From Viola odorata (lineage: Eukaryota; Streptophyta; Magnoliopsida; Malpighiales; Violaceae): a DNA stretch of 64,000 nucleotides. A model generated the notes under the pieces. It was not told where the DNA came from. It searched no databases and saw only the letters and a program-made list of their open reading frames with translations. The DNA lies in assembly GCA_963691705.1 (NCBI GenBank), contig OY829545.1, forward strand, positions 30,429,475 to 30,493,474. The letters run 5' to 3'. This document shows, one piece after another, positions 53,632-64,000 of the stretch (its first letter is position 1; the number at the start of each line of letters is the position of its first letter). Made by a program: the position numbers and the translations under genes.

Positions 53632-55468
53632 ATATATATATATATATGCATGTCGAATGCTTGCTAATATTTTCTTTAATATTAAAAGAATGAAGTATAT
53701 GTATATATAGTATCAGAAAATGTAATTCAACTACATTTCAATCTACCATATAACAAGATTTGATGAGTTGTGCCATTAATTTATAAATTAATGCACCACT
53801 CAAAAAATGCCTTTTGTCTAAAAAATAAAAAGACAATATTAAATTGCTATTTTTAAAGTAATTAACCTCCATATTATTATTTATTAACTTATAAAATTAG
53901 CTAATAATTAGTCAATCACGTTCTCCATAACTTATATCCATGAATGATTATGAAACAAAATTGAAATTAAGTCATATTTTAAAACATTTGCAAAGACGAA
54001 GAAATCATGAACATCATGTTCAAACAATTGAGTGTCAGTGAACAGGACAATGCTCAAATACTTCCAAATATTAAGTAAAGGAGGCAACATAAATAGTATT
54101 TCACGATATTTATGAAGCAAACTCAAGCTGCTGAAGTTTGGAGAAGAAATTGTAATGATATTGATGATGCATTAGCCAGTACACACTGTACATGCTAAAG
54201 TGGTTCCTTGGAAGTGGGAACACGAGCAAAACATGTGTGTGGAAAAAATTATGAACAGATCAGTGATAAAAAAAAATATTGAAGCTGATAGGAGCTTCTC
54301 TTCTAGATCAGATTGTAATGCGGAACAGTTGGTTGAACTCAAGACTCAAGTGTACACAACTTGTGACCTATATGAATTTCTGTGCTATTCAATGCAATGG
54401 TTCCTCAAAGTTCACAGATGCACACATTCTAGAAAACCATATTTTTGGACAGGATGCACACATTCTATAAAACCAGATGCGAATGCATGATTTATTGCTT
54501 AAAAAGCTCGTAATCAATGATTCTTTGCTCCTTAATTCTCTGTATTGAGATCAATCAAACAAATAGGAAATGTCTATTTATAAATACAAGAATTAAAAGT
54601 GAATCCTCATTGGGCTCATTCGACACTCTCAACTCATTTCATCAGCTGCTCACCTTATCACAATAACATATGCTCATATAGTAACAATAGCACAAACATA
54701 ACGTAAGATTACAAATCAACAAGATACAAATCGCATTATCAGCACCCAACACCTACTGAAGATGCTTGAAAACTACTAGTATTACTTTACAAGCTAATCT
54801 ACAATAAAAAGAAAAAACCACAAAGAAAATCAAAAGTGACCGATCTTTGGTATAATTTGAAATTGAAATATACCCACATCACCTTATATCATTTCATCAA
54901 ACAATCAACTGAAGCAGAAAAGGTTATCAAAAAATAAGGAACACAAAGCATGCGTACCCGCTATGAGTCTCAATCGCCTCGATTTGCCGGGGAAGTTGCT
55001 AAGAGCAGGGAAGACGGGGAAAGGCTTAAGTATGACGGCGAAATTGAGAAGGGCAAGGAGAGGACTTGGCGCGCATCGACAGAAGAATGAAAACAAAGAG
55101 GAGGTGACGGCGTCAGAGAAGGAGGTGGAGGAGGAGGTGATAGTGAGAGAGAAGAAGGTGGAGGATGAGTGAGCTGAGCTGCGACGAGAGTGAGAATAGG
55201 GTTGAGTTTTGGTATTTAAAGTGGCAAATTTGTAATAACGTAATTTTTAGGGTTATTTTAGTCACTTAAAAAATAAAAATGAATGGAAAAGCGAGTTTTC
55301 CAGATTGGAAAAGACACTTTTGTTCTTTTCCAAGTCCAAGTGACAAATTAGGAAAAGGAAAATTCCAAATTAGAAAATATGGTCAAATGAACACAATCTC
55401 CATTTTTCATTTTCCTTTTTCTATTTTTCTGGAAAAATGGGAAAATTTTCCCCTTCCTGAACAGCCCC
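53632..55468. other. Right interior and end of Harbinger element B
   Basis: AT-rich, no gene I would defend. 54960-55170 is a near copy of 49330-49510 in element A (TTAAGTATGACGGCGAAATT...), so it is part of the shared right arm. ORFs 54200-54490 and 54963-55172 are not supported otherwise. Confidence 0.5.
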
Positions 55469-55471
55469 TTA

Positions 55472-56673
55472 CAAACCCCAAGTATCTTTTGGGAAAAAGA
55501 AGTTCTAGTCCTAACTTATCAACTTGGGTCAATTTTGTCACCTAATTATGTTTTGGGACGATTTAATCATCAAATTTTTCAAATTTAGATGCATTGATCA
55601 CCCTATCCAATTTTTAACGTTAATTGGATTAAAAGTTGTCAAAAAATTTACTAAAATCTCAACTTTGGTCTTATACTTAAAAAATATATAAGATTAAATT
55701 ATTATCAAAATATTTTTAAAACTAATTTTTTATTGAAAAAGTTCCAACATTCTTTAAGGTCACGTGGAACCACTCACACTTTAGTAATATAAATAACTAA
55801 GAAATAAAAATATATATAAAATAGTTAACAAATCTGATTTAATCCCATAATATAATTAAAAGCACGTATGACCACTCACTTTAATTCTAAAAAAATTTAA
55901 AATTAGATTAAAATGAAATTAAAACAGATTTTTTATGGAAATAGTTTCAATAAATTATGATTTATCCATAATTTTTGGTTTTATAAATGAAACATAATTA
56001 AATTTATTATGGGTAGAAATTTTGTAAAAATTTTTATTATGTATAACACTACTCTTTATAATTATATAGTTTAAAATGCAATTAGTTTAATTAAAAAAAT
56101 AGTTGGTTAATTTTCTCATAAAAATACGTTTAGTTAATGAAGGAAATAAATTAGTGTTTGAAATGTATTTTTATTATTAAAGTGTGAACGGTCTTCATGT
56201 GGCTAAAATGACGGTGAACATTTTCAATAAAATGTTATTTATAAAAATATTTTGATACAAGTAAAAGAAAAATCTTACGGACCAAAGTTGAAATTTTGGT
56301 ATGGATAACTTTATATTTGAAAACATCTTAGTAGAATTTTTTTTCCATTTAAATTCTGTTCTCAAAATGTAAATATTAATTTGAAATATTTAAATCACGC
56401 AACACTGTGCAGGCTAATTGACTTTTATAATTTTGAAATTATGATATTTGAGACCAAAACTCGAAGGAAAAATTAGTTTTTTTTTCATGTAGAAGAAATT
56501 AAAATAAACTAAAGGATTGTATCGGATAATCGGGAATATAAAACACCTGAAATTTTCTAAGAGATTAAAATGCAAGCGAGGAGGAGCCGAGGAAAACCAA
56601 GAATAATGGAAGGGAAGCTCAAAGGCTAAATTGGCAAACGCATCACCAACTGAAGAGAAAATTAGTTTATTGA
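55472..56673. other. AT-rich intergenic DNA
   Basis: I see no gene, RNA or recognisable element. Confidence 0.5.
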
Positions 56674-56675
56674 TA

Positions 56676-56933
56676 CTCCCTCCGGTCCGAAATAAAACGT
56701 CGTTTTAGCTTTTGTTTTTACTGTTTTGGCACGTATCTTAAAACGGCCGGCAGACGACCTATTTGAGACAATTTTGCCCATAATTTTTTCTGGGAAGTAC
56801 GTTAAGGATTAATGTACGTTAAAAAAAAAACGAATTTTTTTGGGTCAAATAGTGCCTCATCCGGTTTCCTCGATATGCGTTCCCTACTGAATATTGGGAT
56901 GCGAGGAAGACATTTAATTTGGACCAGAGGGAG
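56676..56933. mobile_element. Stowaway-type MITE 3
   Basis: 258 bp, CTCCCTCCGGTCCGAAA ... TTTGGACCAGAGGGAG, TA at 56674-56675 and 56934-56935. Inverted ends match over about 16 bp. Confidence 0.9.
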
Positions 56934-56941
56934 TATTAGCT

Positions 56942-58965
56942 AGGGGTGGCAAATGGGTGGGTATGAATAGGGGTGGCAAATGAGTGGGTATGGGTAAGGA
57001 TTAAATGGGTATGGGTGGGTATGGGTATCATACCCATTTATTACCCATATAATTTTTTAAATGGGTACTCATACCCATTTAAATTATACCCACCCATTTA
57101 TACCCATTTAAATCATATTAACTCAATAAATATAATTTTTTATTAAGTAAGATTAAAAATACAATATTGACCCCAAAAAATGTAAATTTTGACAAAGTTT
57201 GACTATGTGACTCGATTTTGACTGTGTATGTTGATTTTATCTTTTAGGCTCGGGTTTTAGCATTTAGGTTCTGGGGTTGACCATTTAGGCTCGGGTTTGA
57301 CCGTTTAGGCTTGGTTTTTATCGTTTAGGCTCGGGTTTGACCATTTAGGCTCGGGTTTGACCGTTTAGACTCGGGTTTCATCGTTTAGGCTCGGGTTTGA
57401 CCATTTATGCTCGGGTTTGACCGTTTAGGCTCGGGTTTTATCATTTAGGCTCGGGTTTGACCATTTAGGCTCGTTTTTTACCATTTTGGCTTATTTTTTT
57501 ACCAATTTGGCTAGTTTTTAACCATTTTGGCTCCTTTTTTTTTACCATTTTGGCTCGTTTTCCACAATGTTTGCTCATTTTCACCGTTTAGGCTCGTTTT
57601 TCACCATTTATGCTCATTTTTCACAATTTAGGCTCATTTTTTTTATCATTTTTGCTCATTTTTACCATTTTTTTCTCATTTTTTACTGTTTTGGCTCGTT
57701 TTCAACGTGGGATTTGCATGATTCTCTCTATTTAAAAAAAACATAAGTATCACTGTCATTTTTTTTTAAAATTAGTAGTGGGTCTATGTTTGCTAATTTA
57801 CATATTTTTTTAGCACATAACGTACTTCATAAAGAGGGAAAATATTAGATACATTTCACGTTGGATTCACATGATTCACCCCACTTAAAATATATTTCTA
57901 ATATACTTCAACTAAAATTTAAATTTAAATTCGGCGTAATCACATTTGATGCAATAGTAATTAAACATTAAACTTTAACCGAAAAAATAGCTAAAGAATC
58001 AAGGACTAATTAATTAGATTGAAGTTAAATCAAGTAGAATTTAGTTTACATACCTCTTACAGTGATTAAATTGTAGTATTGATTCCTCCACTTTACTCTC
58101 TTAACCACAATTTATCATTCTCTCTACTATAATTTCAGTAATGTTTTAAATATGGGATAAAATATATCCAAACGGGTAAAGTAGTTGACCAATACTTTAT
58201 TTATTAATATAATATTTATTTTAAAAAGTATTTCAAGTATTAGTTACATCTTTTATGTCTTAAATTTTCTTCATTCATATATGTTTCCATTAATTAAATA
58301 AGAAAAAATAGTTAAACGCAAGCAAGCAAACAAAAAAAAAAAGACCTAATCAATTGAGATTTTGCAGGAAAAAAAAACCTAATAAGTCAAAATTCTATGT
58401 TTACGTAGATATATGGGGAAAAAATAAAAAGGTCGGGAAAATAAATTATATATTTATTTCAACATTAATGATTTAATATTAATTACAAGAATAGTTATGA
58501 AAATTTTAAATTAATTCAAAATATATTTAAATAATTTTGAATTATCCATGACTATAATTTTTTCATACTTTTAAGAAAAAAATCATAAGTGATCCTATGA
58601 AAAGTATAAAACCCATTTTAAAAAAATTTTAAAAAAAAAGAAAAGTGGATATAGAATTACTCATCTTGAGATAGAGATTACGTTGTTGTAATTTTTAATT
58701 TATTTTATTCATTATATAAATTAAGAAAATTGAATTTATTTAAAAAAGAAAAATAAAAAAGATGAGAGAGAGAGGAGAATGGGAGGGATAGGGTTGGCTT
58801 TGGTTTAATTGGTACTCATTGGGTACCCATTACCCAACCCAATAAAACCCACCTATTTTAGTTTAAATGGGTATATTATCCATTTCTACCCATTTAAAAA
58901 TTGCACTAACCTATTTAACACCCATACCCATTTAAATTAGTTATGGGTAGGTTTTTCCAACTTAG
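56942..58965. mobile_element. Possible decayed DNA transposon (hAT-like ends)
   Basis: Left end TAGGGGTGGCAAATG (twice, 35 bp apart) and right region rich in ACCCATTTAA-type inverted motifs up to about 58965 (TTTTTCCAACTTA). No matching target duplication and no ORF. The TAGGGGTGGCAAA start resembles plant hAT ends. A tentative call. Confidence 0.3.
57240..57705 (+). repeat. Degenerate ~22-bp tandem repeat
   Basis: About 20 units of GGCTCGGGTTTGACCATTTA. The first half is regular, alternating ACCATTTA/ACCGTTTA/ATCGTTTA ends, and it decays into GGCTCGTTTTTCACCATTT in the second half. Confidence 0.88.
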
Positions 58966-60153
58966 TCATTGACTAATAATTTATTATATCTTTTGAAATT
59001 AAATATTTTAACATATAAAAGCATGGTTATTTAAATCGAACCAGAATCAAACAGTTCAATTTCAAGGTCAATGATTCAAGGAAATCTGATTATTGGGTAA
59101 ATTGAATATAAAGTACATATCATATATATATATATATATAAACCTCAAATATTAATCGGTTCAACTATCTAAGTCGACTAGTTCCAACGGTTTTAATAGA
59201 GTTTATAAATTTAATTTTTTAATATAATTTTAATAAATGGGAAGTGTTTATAAATTTAGATTTCTATTAGAGTCTTAATTAATTAATATTAAAAACCTGT
59301 TTTAAGTTTTAACATTGTTATAACTTCATCCTAACTCAAAATAATACTATTATTGATATTGATTTTGTATTAAGTGATATATATAAAGAAAACGGGAAAA
59401 GAAAACTTTTGGGAAAAAAGATTATAATATATTAAATCCTTGAAATCCTTGAAATCAGTGAAATCATTGAAATCTCAGAATTGAATTCTCGATGATGAAT
59501 ATGAAGTCAAGTCATGATTATGGTTTATGGAAAAAGAATTTACAATCAAAATCGAATCAACTTTATTTTCCTTGGAAAGCGTGCAAGCAATTTCTCATTT
59601 TCTTTATGAACAAAAGAAAAATCCAAAAATAAAATAAAAATAATAAAATCCCTGATTTTATCTTTAGTGTATTGCTAATGTGGTTTCCTTTTTTTACCCC
59701 ACTTTATATAATTACAATTTTCTCCTCTCCTTTTTCTTTTTTTCCAACCCACACACGCGTACCACCATCAATCAATTCCCATTTTCCCCTTTTTTCCTTT
59801 TTAATTATCAAATAGTTTGGTACGTGTGATGCATAAATATATTATTATTTATTAATAATAAATTAAAAATATAAAAATTCATATAATTAAAATATAATAT
59901 TAACATAAGATCAAAGTCTTATTTTTTTAAAAATATTTTGAAATTTTTATTATCTTAATATATGCATGCAATATAATCAAAAGTTGACAAAAATAATATA
60001 ATAATCAAAAGCATTAAAAAATTAATAATTAAAAGATATTATATGATAGTATAAAGTTTTTATTTTTTTATAGATTGTTTTAATTTATTAATTTTTTTAA
60101 TGTATTATCAATTTTTGTAACTATATCTATGTAATATAATTTTAATTAAAAAA
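58966..60153. other. Very AT-rich intergenic DNA
   Basis: No gene seen; an (AT)10 run at about 59121-59140. Confidence 0.5.
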
Positions 60154-60479
60154 TACTCCCTCCGTCCCAATTTATTAGACGTTTTAGCCCAATTTTAATG
60201 TTCCTTTTTAACTGACGTCCTTGGCTACCGTGTCTGTTATTCTGATGTTTTGACAAAAATGACCTTAAACATGTGAGTGACTTTGTGCTTGAGTTTCGCG
60301 TCATACGGTGGCAAAATAGGTATAGGGAAAATGAAAGGGCGGGATTTGAAAATGTGGGGGAGACATAGAGTTGAAGGGTTCAGAAATCACTGACACCCAT
60401 TTTTCTCTCTTTCTTCATCTTTCCCATCTCTCCTCTTATGGTTTTCTTCTCCAAAACGAAGCAAATAAATTCGTAAAAA

Positions 60480-60746
60480 ATGGAGGGTGTTTGTTTTGAA
60501 GATTCTCAGCCCGATAGTTATGTGGAATTTGATGAGAGTGACAATATGTTTGTCCCGGATTCATTAGAGGTTGACGGTGACGAAATGGATATCACCGACG
60601 ATGTTCCGGCAACGGCTAAGAGAGGGGTAAACGAAGAAATCGAGGGGGCTAAGCAAACGAGTGGACAGAAGAATAGGCTTAGTCTAGAATATAAAAATCT
60701 TTTGTTCAGGGTTAGGGTTTTTGTGGATAAAGTGTTGGCTGAATGA
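60480..60746 (+). CDS. Acidic 88-residue ORF at the left end of the mariner-like element
   Basis: MEGVCFEDSQPDSYVEFDES followed by an Asp/Glu-rich stretch (DGDEMDITDDVPATA) and a helical end (EYKNLLFRVRVFVDKVLAE). It starts 325 bp inside the TIR. Its stop overlaps the start of the next small ORF (GAATGA at 60741-60746). Could be exon 1 of a spliced gene running right. Not recognised. Confidence 0.4.
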   Translation: MEGVCFEDSQPDSYVEFDESDNMFVPDSLEVDGDEMDITDDVPATAKRGVNEEIEGAKQTSGQKNRLSLEYKNLLFRVRVFVDKVLAE

Positions 60747-60856
60747 AGGAAAAAACCCATTTGGATGTCGATTTGAACGAAGTTCCAGCAACCGACGTAT
60801 CTCCCAATGACAACCATGATGTGAATGAAGGCAAAGGTTTGAATCTAAACTTTTAG
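60743..60856 (+). CDS. 37-residue ORF with DLNEVP motif
   Basis: MKEKTHLDVDLNEVPATD ... GLNLNF. DLNxxP is the plant EAR repression motif. ATG overlaps the preceding stop. A GT donor (AAAGGTTTGAATC at 60834) is available before the ORF end, so it may be spliced. Too short to call alone. Confidence 0.3.
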   Translation: MKEKTHLDVDLNEVPATDVSPNDNHDVNEGKGLNLNF

Positions 60857-62083
60857 TTTACTTTTATGTAAATGGGTCATTTCTGTACATATTTGGATTT
60901 GGTGTTTTGGAGTTGAATCAGTGTTAATGGTTTTCTTTTGGTAGTATAACTGATGAAATTGATGTTAATGGGTCGTTTCTGTTGAAATCTTCATCTATTC
61001 TTTTTGTAGTCTAACTGATGAAATCTGTACATATTGTGTTCTTGTTGCAATCTTCATCTTTTTTTGTATAGCCAAGTAAATGCAAGTAATCCTTAATCTA
61101 TCATTTACGGTCTGTTTGGTAGGATGATATAGACAAGAAAAAAGAAATGAAAAGTTAGAAAATGAATGTATAGGAATGAGGATGAAGAGGGAAGGGAATA
61201 GTATACGAAACAACCAAGGTTCTTAAAATCCAAGACGAGGTTTGACAGCTTTGAATATTATAGGTAACATGCCAGTCTTGAAAACTCATGGAAATCCAAG
61301 AGTGTCTGCTGAATGCTGGAGCCCTGAATAGGAATGCCTATAAATTTTGGGATATCCCTGAATTATACAGTGAATGATACATACAGCTTCAGAGCCGGAT
61401 CAGCAAGATGGGCTGTTGCAAATATCTTTGCATATAATGCTCTCTACGTGTGCAACACAATCATGCTGAAATGCACTTTCTACTCATCATGCCCAATGTG
61501 TCAACCAGATGCAATATCGATGTCGTTTAAGGTTTTCACAAAGTCCTCGTAATGTGATCTTAGCCTATGATGATGATGTACATTGTTTCAGTTGTGCTGA
61601 ATGGAGGAATAGTGTCTAAAATGTTCTAAATGCCCATCCTAATCTATGTTGTTTACTATTGCACCATCAACCCATAACTTCTCTTCTCTTTGTAGTCTCC
61701 ATTGAAGTAAATGGAAAAGAGCAAAGCGATTCACACATGAGGTAAAAAAAAATTCAGCAGAACAGGGGAAAAAAAGGAACAGGATAAAAATAATGTACTC
61801 ACTTTTCTAACAGTACGGATTTGTGATGTGAACCTGTGTCGCTATTGTTGTTGTTGTTGTTGTCTTGTTCATGATTATTCTATTAGGTAGCAGATTAACA
61901 CAGGAATGGACAAAATGCTCAGAGGTAGAGTTGGACTTTTTAATTACTGGATTTGAGAAGAATTTTAGTAATAAGTTTGTGTCATAGGTAGCACATATTG
62001 TGTTCTTGTTGCAATCTTCATCTTTTTTTGTCTGAAGTAAAAATGGTGATCATGATTCATTTATTAATTGGATAATTACTTTT
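60857..62083. other. Interior of the mariner-like element, intron-like
   Basis: No supported ORF. A 38-bp sequence (ACATATTGTGTTCTTGTTGC...) occurs at 61029-61066 and again at 61993-62030. Confidence 0.5.
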
Positions 62084-62308
62084 TTGGCTGGAGGTGGCGT
62101 GGTTGGGAGTTACACTGAGCAGGAGATCCAGCAGGTGGAAGCAAGGATTGAACAGGCAAATCAAGACATTGAAAGGCTGCAACAGGATGCAGCACGGCTG
62201 CAACAGGATGCAGCACGGCTGCAACAGCATGTAGCACGGTTGAGGATGATTAAGCATCAAGCCCATGAGCATACATTGTTGATCCCTGATGTTCCAAAAG
62301 ACGATTAA
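62084..62308 (+). CDS. 74-residue ORF with leucine heptad repeat
   Basis: MAGGGVVGSYTEQEIQQVEA leads into the heptads ERLQQDA, ARLQQDA, ARLQQHV and ARLRMIK with Leu every seven residues, encoded by 21-bp tandem repeats at 62174-62240. This predicts a short parallel coiled coil. The preceding T-rich stretch could be a splice acceptor region, so it may be the last exon of the plus-strand gene that begins at 60480. Not recognised. Confidence 0.45.
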   Translation: MAGGGVVGSYTEQEIQQVEARIEQANQDIERLQQDAARLQQDAARLQQHVARLRMIKHQAHEHTLLIPDVPKDD

Positions 62309-62801
62309 GTCGATGCGCTTAATATTTGTATCTTTGTGGTTGTGCTTTTGTTTTATTATGGAAAAATGTAATTTCTGTTTATTCAACTTGGACGAATTTG
62401 GTTTGGATTTTTGTTAATCTACTATCGTTGTGATGTGTACTAAATTTAGGGTATTGTTTTCTTTGGATTTGTTTTGATTTGTGTATGTTTCATGCAATTG
62501 GAAACAGGATTTTGTGCACAACATTCTTGTCACTTAGAAACAGGGGAAAATGCACAAAATATATTTGCATTTGAAACACAACTTTGGCAACATGATCACT
62601 AATACAGTACAAATCGAATTGATTTAAATTGCTAACATAAAAGGAAGGGATTATGCACAAAACATCTTCATTTACTTTCCGAAATACATCAAACTGTCTG
62701 AATTTACATATCAACTAAATCCAAAAACATCCATGATCTGATTTTACATATTCCTACCAAATACAGAGCTAAACCCAACTGTTAAACAACACATCCCTAA
62801 T
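62309..62801. other. Interior of the mariner-like element
   Basis: No gene seen; presumably the shared 3' region of convergent transcripts. Confidence 0.45.
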
Positions 62802-63129
62802 CTACACAAAAATCTGTCCATCCAAGACAACAAATTGTTCAAAAATTCCACCATCAACCAAAAGATGCCCATACTTAAGTTCTCCAAGCTGTCCAAGAAC
62901 ACATCAGGATCTGCACAAAAATCTGTCCATCCAAGACAACAAATTGTTCAAAAATTCCACCAACAACCAAAAAGATGCCCACACTTAAGTTCTCCAAGTT
63001 GTCCAAGGACACATCAAGATCTGCACAAAAAACTGTCCATCCATGACAACAAATTGTTCAAAAATTCCACCAACAACCAAAAAGATGCCCACACTTAAGT
63101 TCTCCAAGCTGTCCAAGAACACATCAGGG
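62802..63129 (+). repeat. Three-unit ~110-bp tandem repeat
   Basis: Units start at 62802, 62911 and 63021, each CTGCACAAAAATCTGTCCAT ... GTCCAAGAACACATCAGGAT, with few differences. It lies just beyond the transposase stop. The plus-strand ORF 62835-63098 is the repeat translated. Confidence 0.93.
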
Positions 63130-63228
63130 ATTGTGAACAACATATATCCAAGTAAATATCCTATTAGTTTGTAAGATTAAGTATTGAATTATTAGAGAAA
63201 ACAATGAAGTTAAACATTACCTATGAGT

Positions 63229-63999
63229 TTAAATAGACTGTTGGATAAGAGCATTAGCGTAAATTTGTGATGAGCAACACAGTGATGATGGTAAAGCCCC
63301 CTGTCTCTGTAATCGATCCTTGCCTATGTGTGGAATCTTGTAATTATTTGAGCCATCACATTTCAAAATTTCAATCATACATGCCTGTAAGGTTAAGAAA
63401 ACATTGTTGCATTTGTGATCTTCAAAATCAAAGTAAGCCTGCTCAACTGCCGCGATTAAGGCCCCCAATGATTTTGCACACTTCTTACTCTGTAGTGACT
63501 GAATGGCTCGAAAAAAACCAAGATCCAACACATTTAAATCCGGACTGTTAGGTGGTTGAAAAACCAGAGAAACCGTCATTCCACTGTGCTGAACTGCATA
63601 CAAGAATTCATCATCATCAGTTTGAATATGCGTTTTTGCGTTGTCCTGCTGAATAAAAATTTCATCATTGATACTCTCCCTAGGCCACTTCGCTGCTATG
63701 GCCGGCAAAACTTTATTTACCATAAATTCTCTAATTACATCTCTTGTTATATTAGCAATTGGTTTGATCTCAGCTGTACCACGAGGCCTGTTCTGACTCG
63801 ATCTTAATGCAACTACCGATTGAACTAATGGGAAAACCCCAATCTTTCCATCAAAAGTGCATAAGCCATCGGAGTCATACCTTGGCCTTGCAACAGCAGC
63901 TAAGAACATTACCTTAGGTATGAAATGAGTAGATTTAATGTTTCTTACTGGATCAATTTCGTCGTGCAACAGGTAGTATGTCTGTGTTTTCTTTGTCAA
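63229..63999 (-). CDS. Mariner-like transposase (DD39D), C-terminal part, cut by window end
   Basis: 256 codons open to the window edge. DDE transposase of the Tc1/mariner superfamily, plant MLE branch. The second catalytic Asp is in EIFIQQDNAKTH, the third in PPNSPDLNVLDLGFF; 39 residues separate them, as in plant DD39D elements. The first Asp (in the motif before KKTQTYYLL) lies just outside the window. The end, SNNYKIPHIGKDRLQRQGAL, is typical of the family. No breaks in the visible part, so it may be functional and could mobilise the Stowaway MITEs in this window. Confidence 0.88.
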   Translation of the reverse strand: MTKKTQTYYLLHDEIDPVRNIKSTHFIPKVMFLAAVARPRYDSDGLCTFDGKIGVFPLVQSVVALRSSQNRPRGTAEIKPIANITRDVIREFMVNKVLPAIAAKWPRESINDEIFIQQDNAKTHIQTDDDEFLYAVQHSGMTVSLVFQPPNSPDLNVLDLGFFRAIQSLQSKKCAKSLGALIAAVEQAYFDFEDHKCNNVFLTLQACMIEILKCDGSNNYKIPHIGKDRLQRQGALPSSLCCSSQIYANALIQQSI

Positions 64000-64000
64000 G

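Larger units (their letters stand above)
49834..55468 (-). mobile_element. PIF/Harbinger element B (5.6 kb) with intact transposase gene
   Basis: Ends GGGCCTGTTAATGTAGGAA (left) and complement GGGGCTGTTCAGGAAGGGG (right), flanked by TTA at 49831-49833 and 55469-55471. It shares subterminal blocks with element A. It contains the transposase gene and a long-TIR element (52607-53631). I found no Myb/SANT-type ORF1, which PIF/Harbinger elements normally need. Confidence 0.86.
60156..64000 (-). mobile_element. Mariner-like element (DD39D), continues past the window
   Basis: TA (60154-60155) followed by CTCCCTCCGTCCC and AATTTATTAGACGTTTTAGC is a typical plant mariner end. The transposase at 63229-63999 is on the minus strand and points toward this end. 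No second TIR occurs before 64000, so the other end should lie to the right. The 3-kb arm between the end and the transposase is unusually long and holds plus-strand ORFs, so two overlapping elements cannot be excluded. Confidence 0.6.

Noticed and set aside
54200..54490. Plus-strand ORF of 96 codons in Harbinger element B
   Set aside because: No recognisable domain, no homologue in element A, and low-complexity ends.
61334..61552. Plus-strand 72-codon ORF in the mariner-like element
   Set aside because: No motif, no repeat, and no splice sites that connect it convincingly to the neighbouring ORFs.
62835..63098. Plus-strand ORF with repeated KNSTINQK
   Set aside because: It is the three-unit 110-bp repeat; no other support.

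Overview
This is nuclear DNA of a flowering plant, most likely a eudicot. The evidence is the transposon content, a plant cytosolic tRNA-Phe(GAA) gene, Stowaway/mariner ends, PIF/Harbinger elements and very AT-rich intergenic DNA. I cannot name the species.

Positions 1-44253 are one block of nested LTR retrotransposons. Four are Ty3/gypsy elements of the Tat lineage (dual RNase H, Retand/Ogre-like). Element 1 (583-15763) is complete from LTR to LTR and flanked by a 5-bp duplication. It sits inside the protease/RT region of element 2, whose visible parts are 1-582, 15764-17307 and 23521-34210. A 6.2-kb non-autonomous Athila-like element (17308-23520, duplication TGATG) split element 2 between its two RNase H domains. 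Element 2 itself sits in element 3 (34211-42129 visible), and element 3 sits in element 4 on the minus strand (42130-44253). Element 4 also carries a solo LTR (42490-43415, duplication ATGTG). The 5' LTR of element 4 cuts a probable host gene just after its first ~39 codons (44254-44371, minus strand).

The striking part is the antisense half of the Tat elements. Between integrase and the 3' LTR, elements 1, 2 and 3 each carry the same set of four minus-strand genes, called A, B, C and D here. A and B are spliced and encode gypsy-type-transposon (PF04195-like) proteins with C-terminal helical/coiled-coil parts. C and D are single-exon genes of no family I recognise. Each gene has a TATA-like box at a conserved distance upstream in all three copies. 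Exon lengths and splice sites are conserved although every copy has some nonsense or frameshift damage. A six-unit tandem array of about 80 bp lies just after integrase in elements 1 and 2.

Positions 44254-60155 are AT-rich intergenic DNA with a tRNA-Phe gene, three Stowaway-type MITEs, and two PIF/Harbinger elements placed end to end around a single TTA. The second Harbinger element encodes a transposase whose three exons join into an uninterrupted frame with its DDE residues. It also contains a long-TIR element carrying an 80-residue ORF.

From 60156 to the window end there appears to be part of a mariner-like element. A TA plus CTCCCTCCGTCCC end lies at 60156, and the C-terminal two-thirds of a DD39D transposase runs on the minus strand at 63229-63999. 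Plus-strand ORFs between them include an acidic one, a DLNEVP-containing one and one with a perfect leucine heptad repeat, so the element may carry a second, convergent gene.
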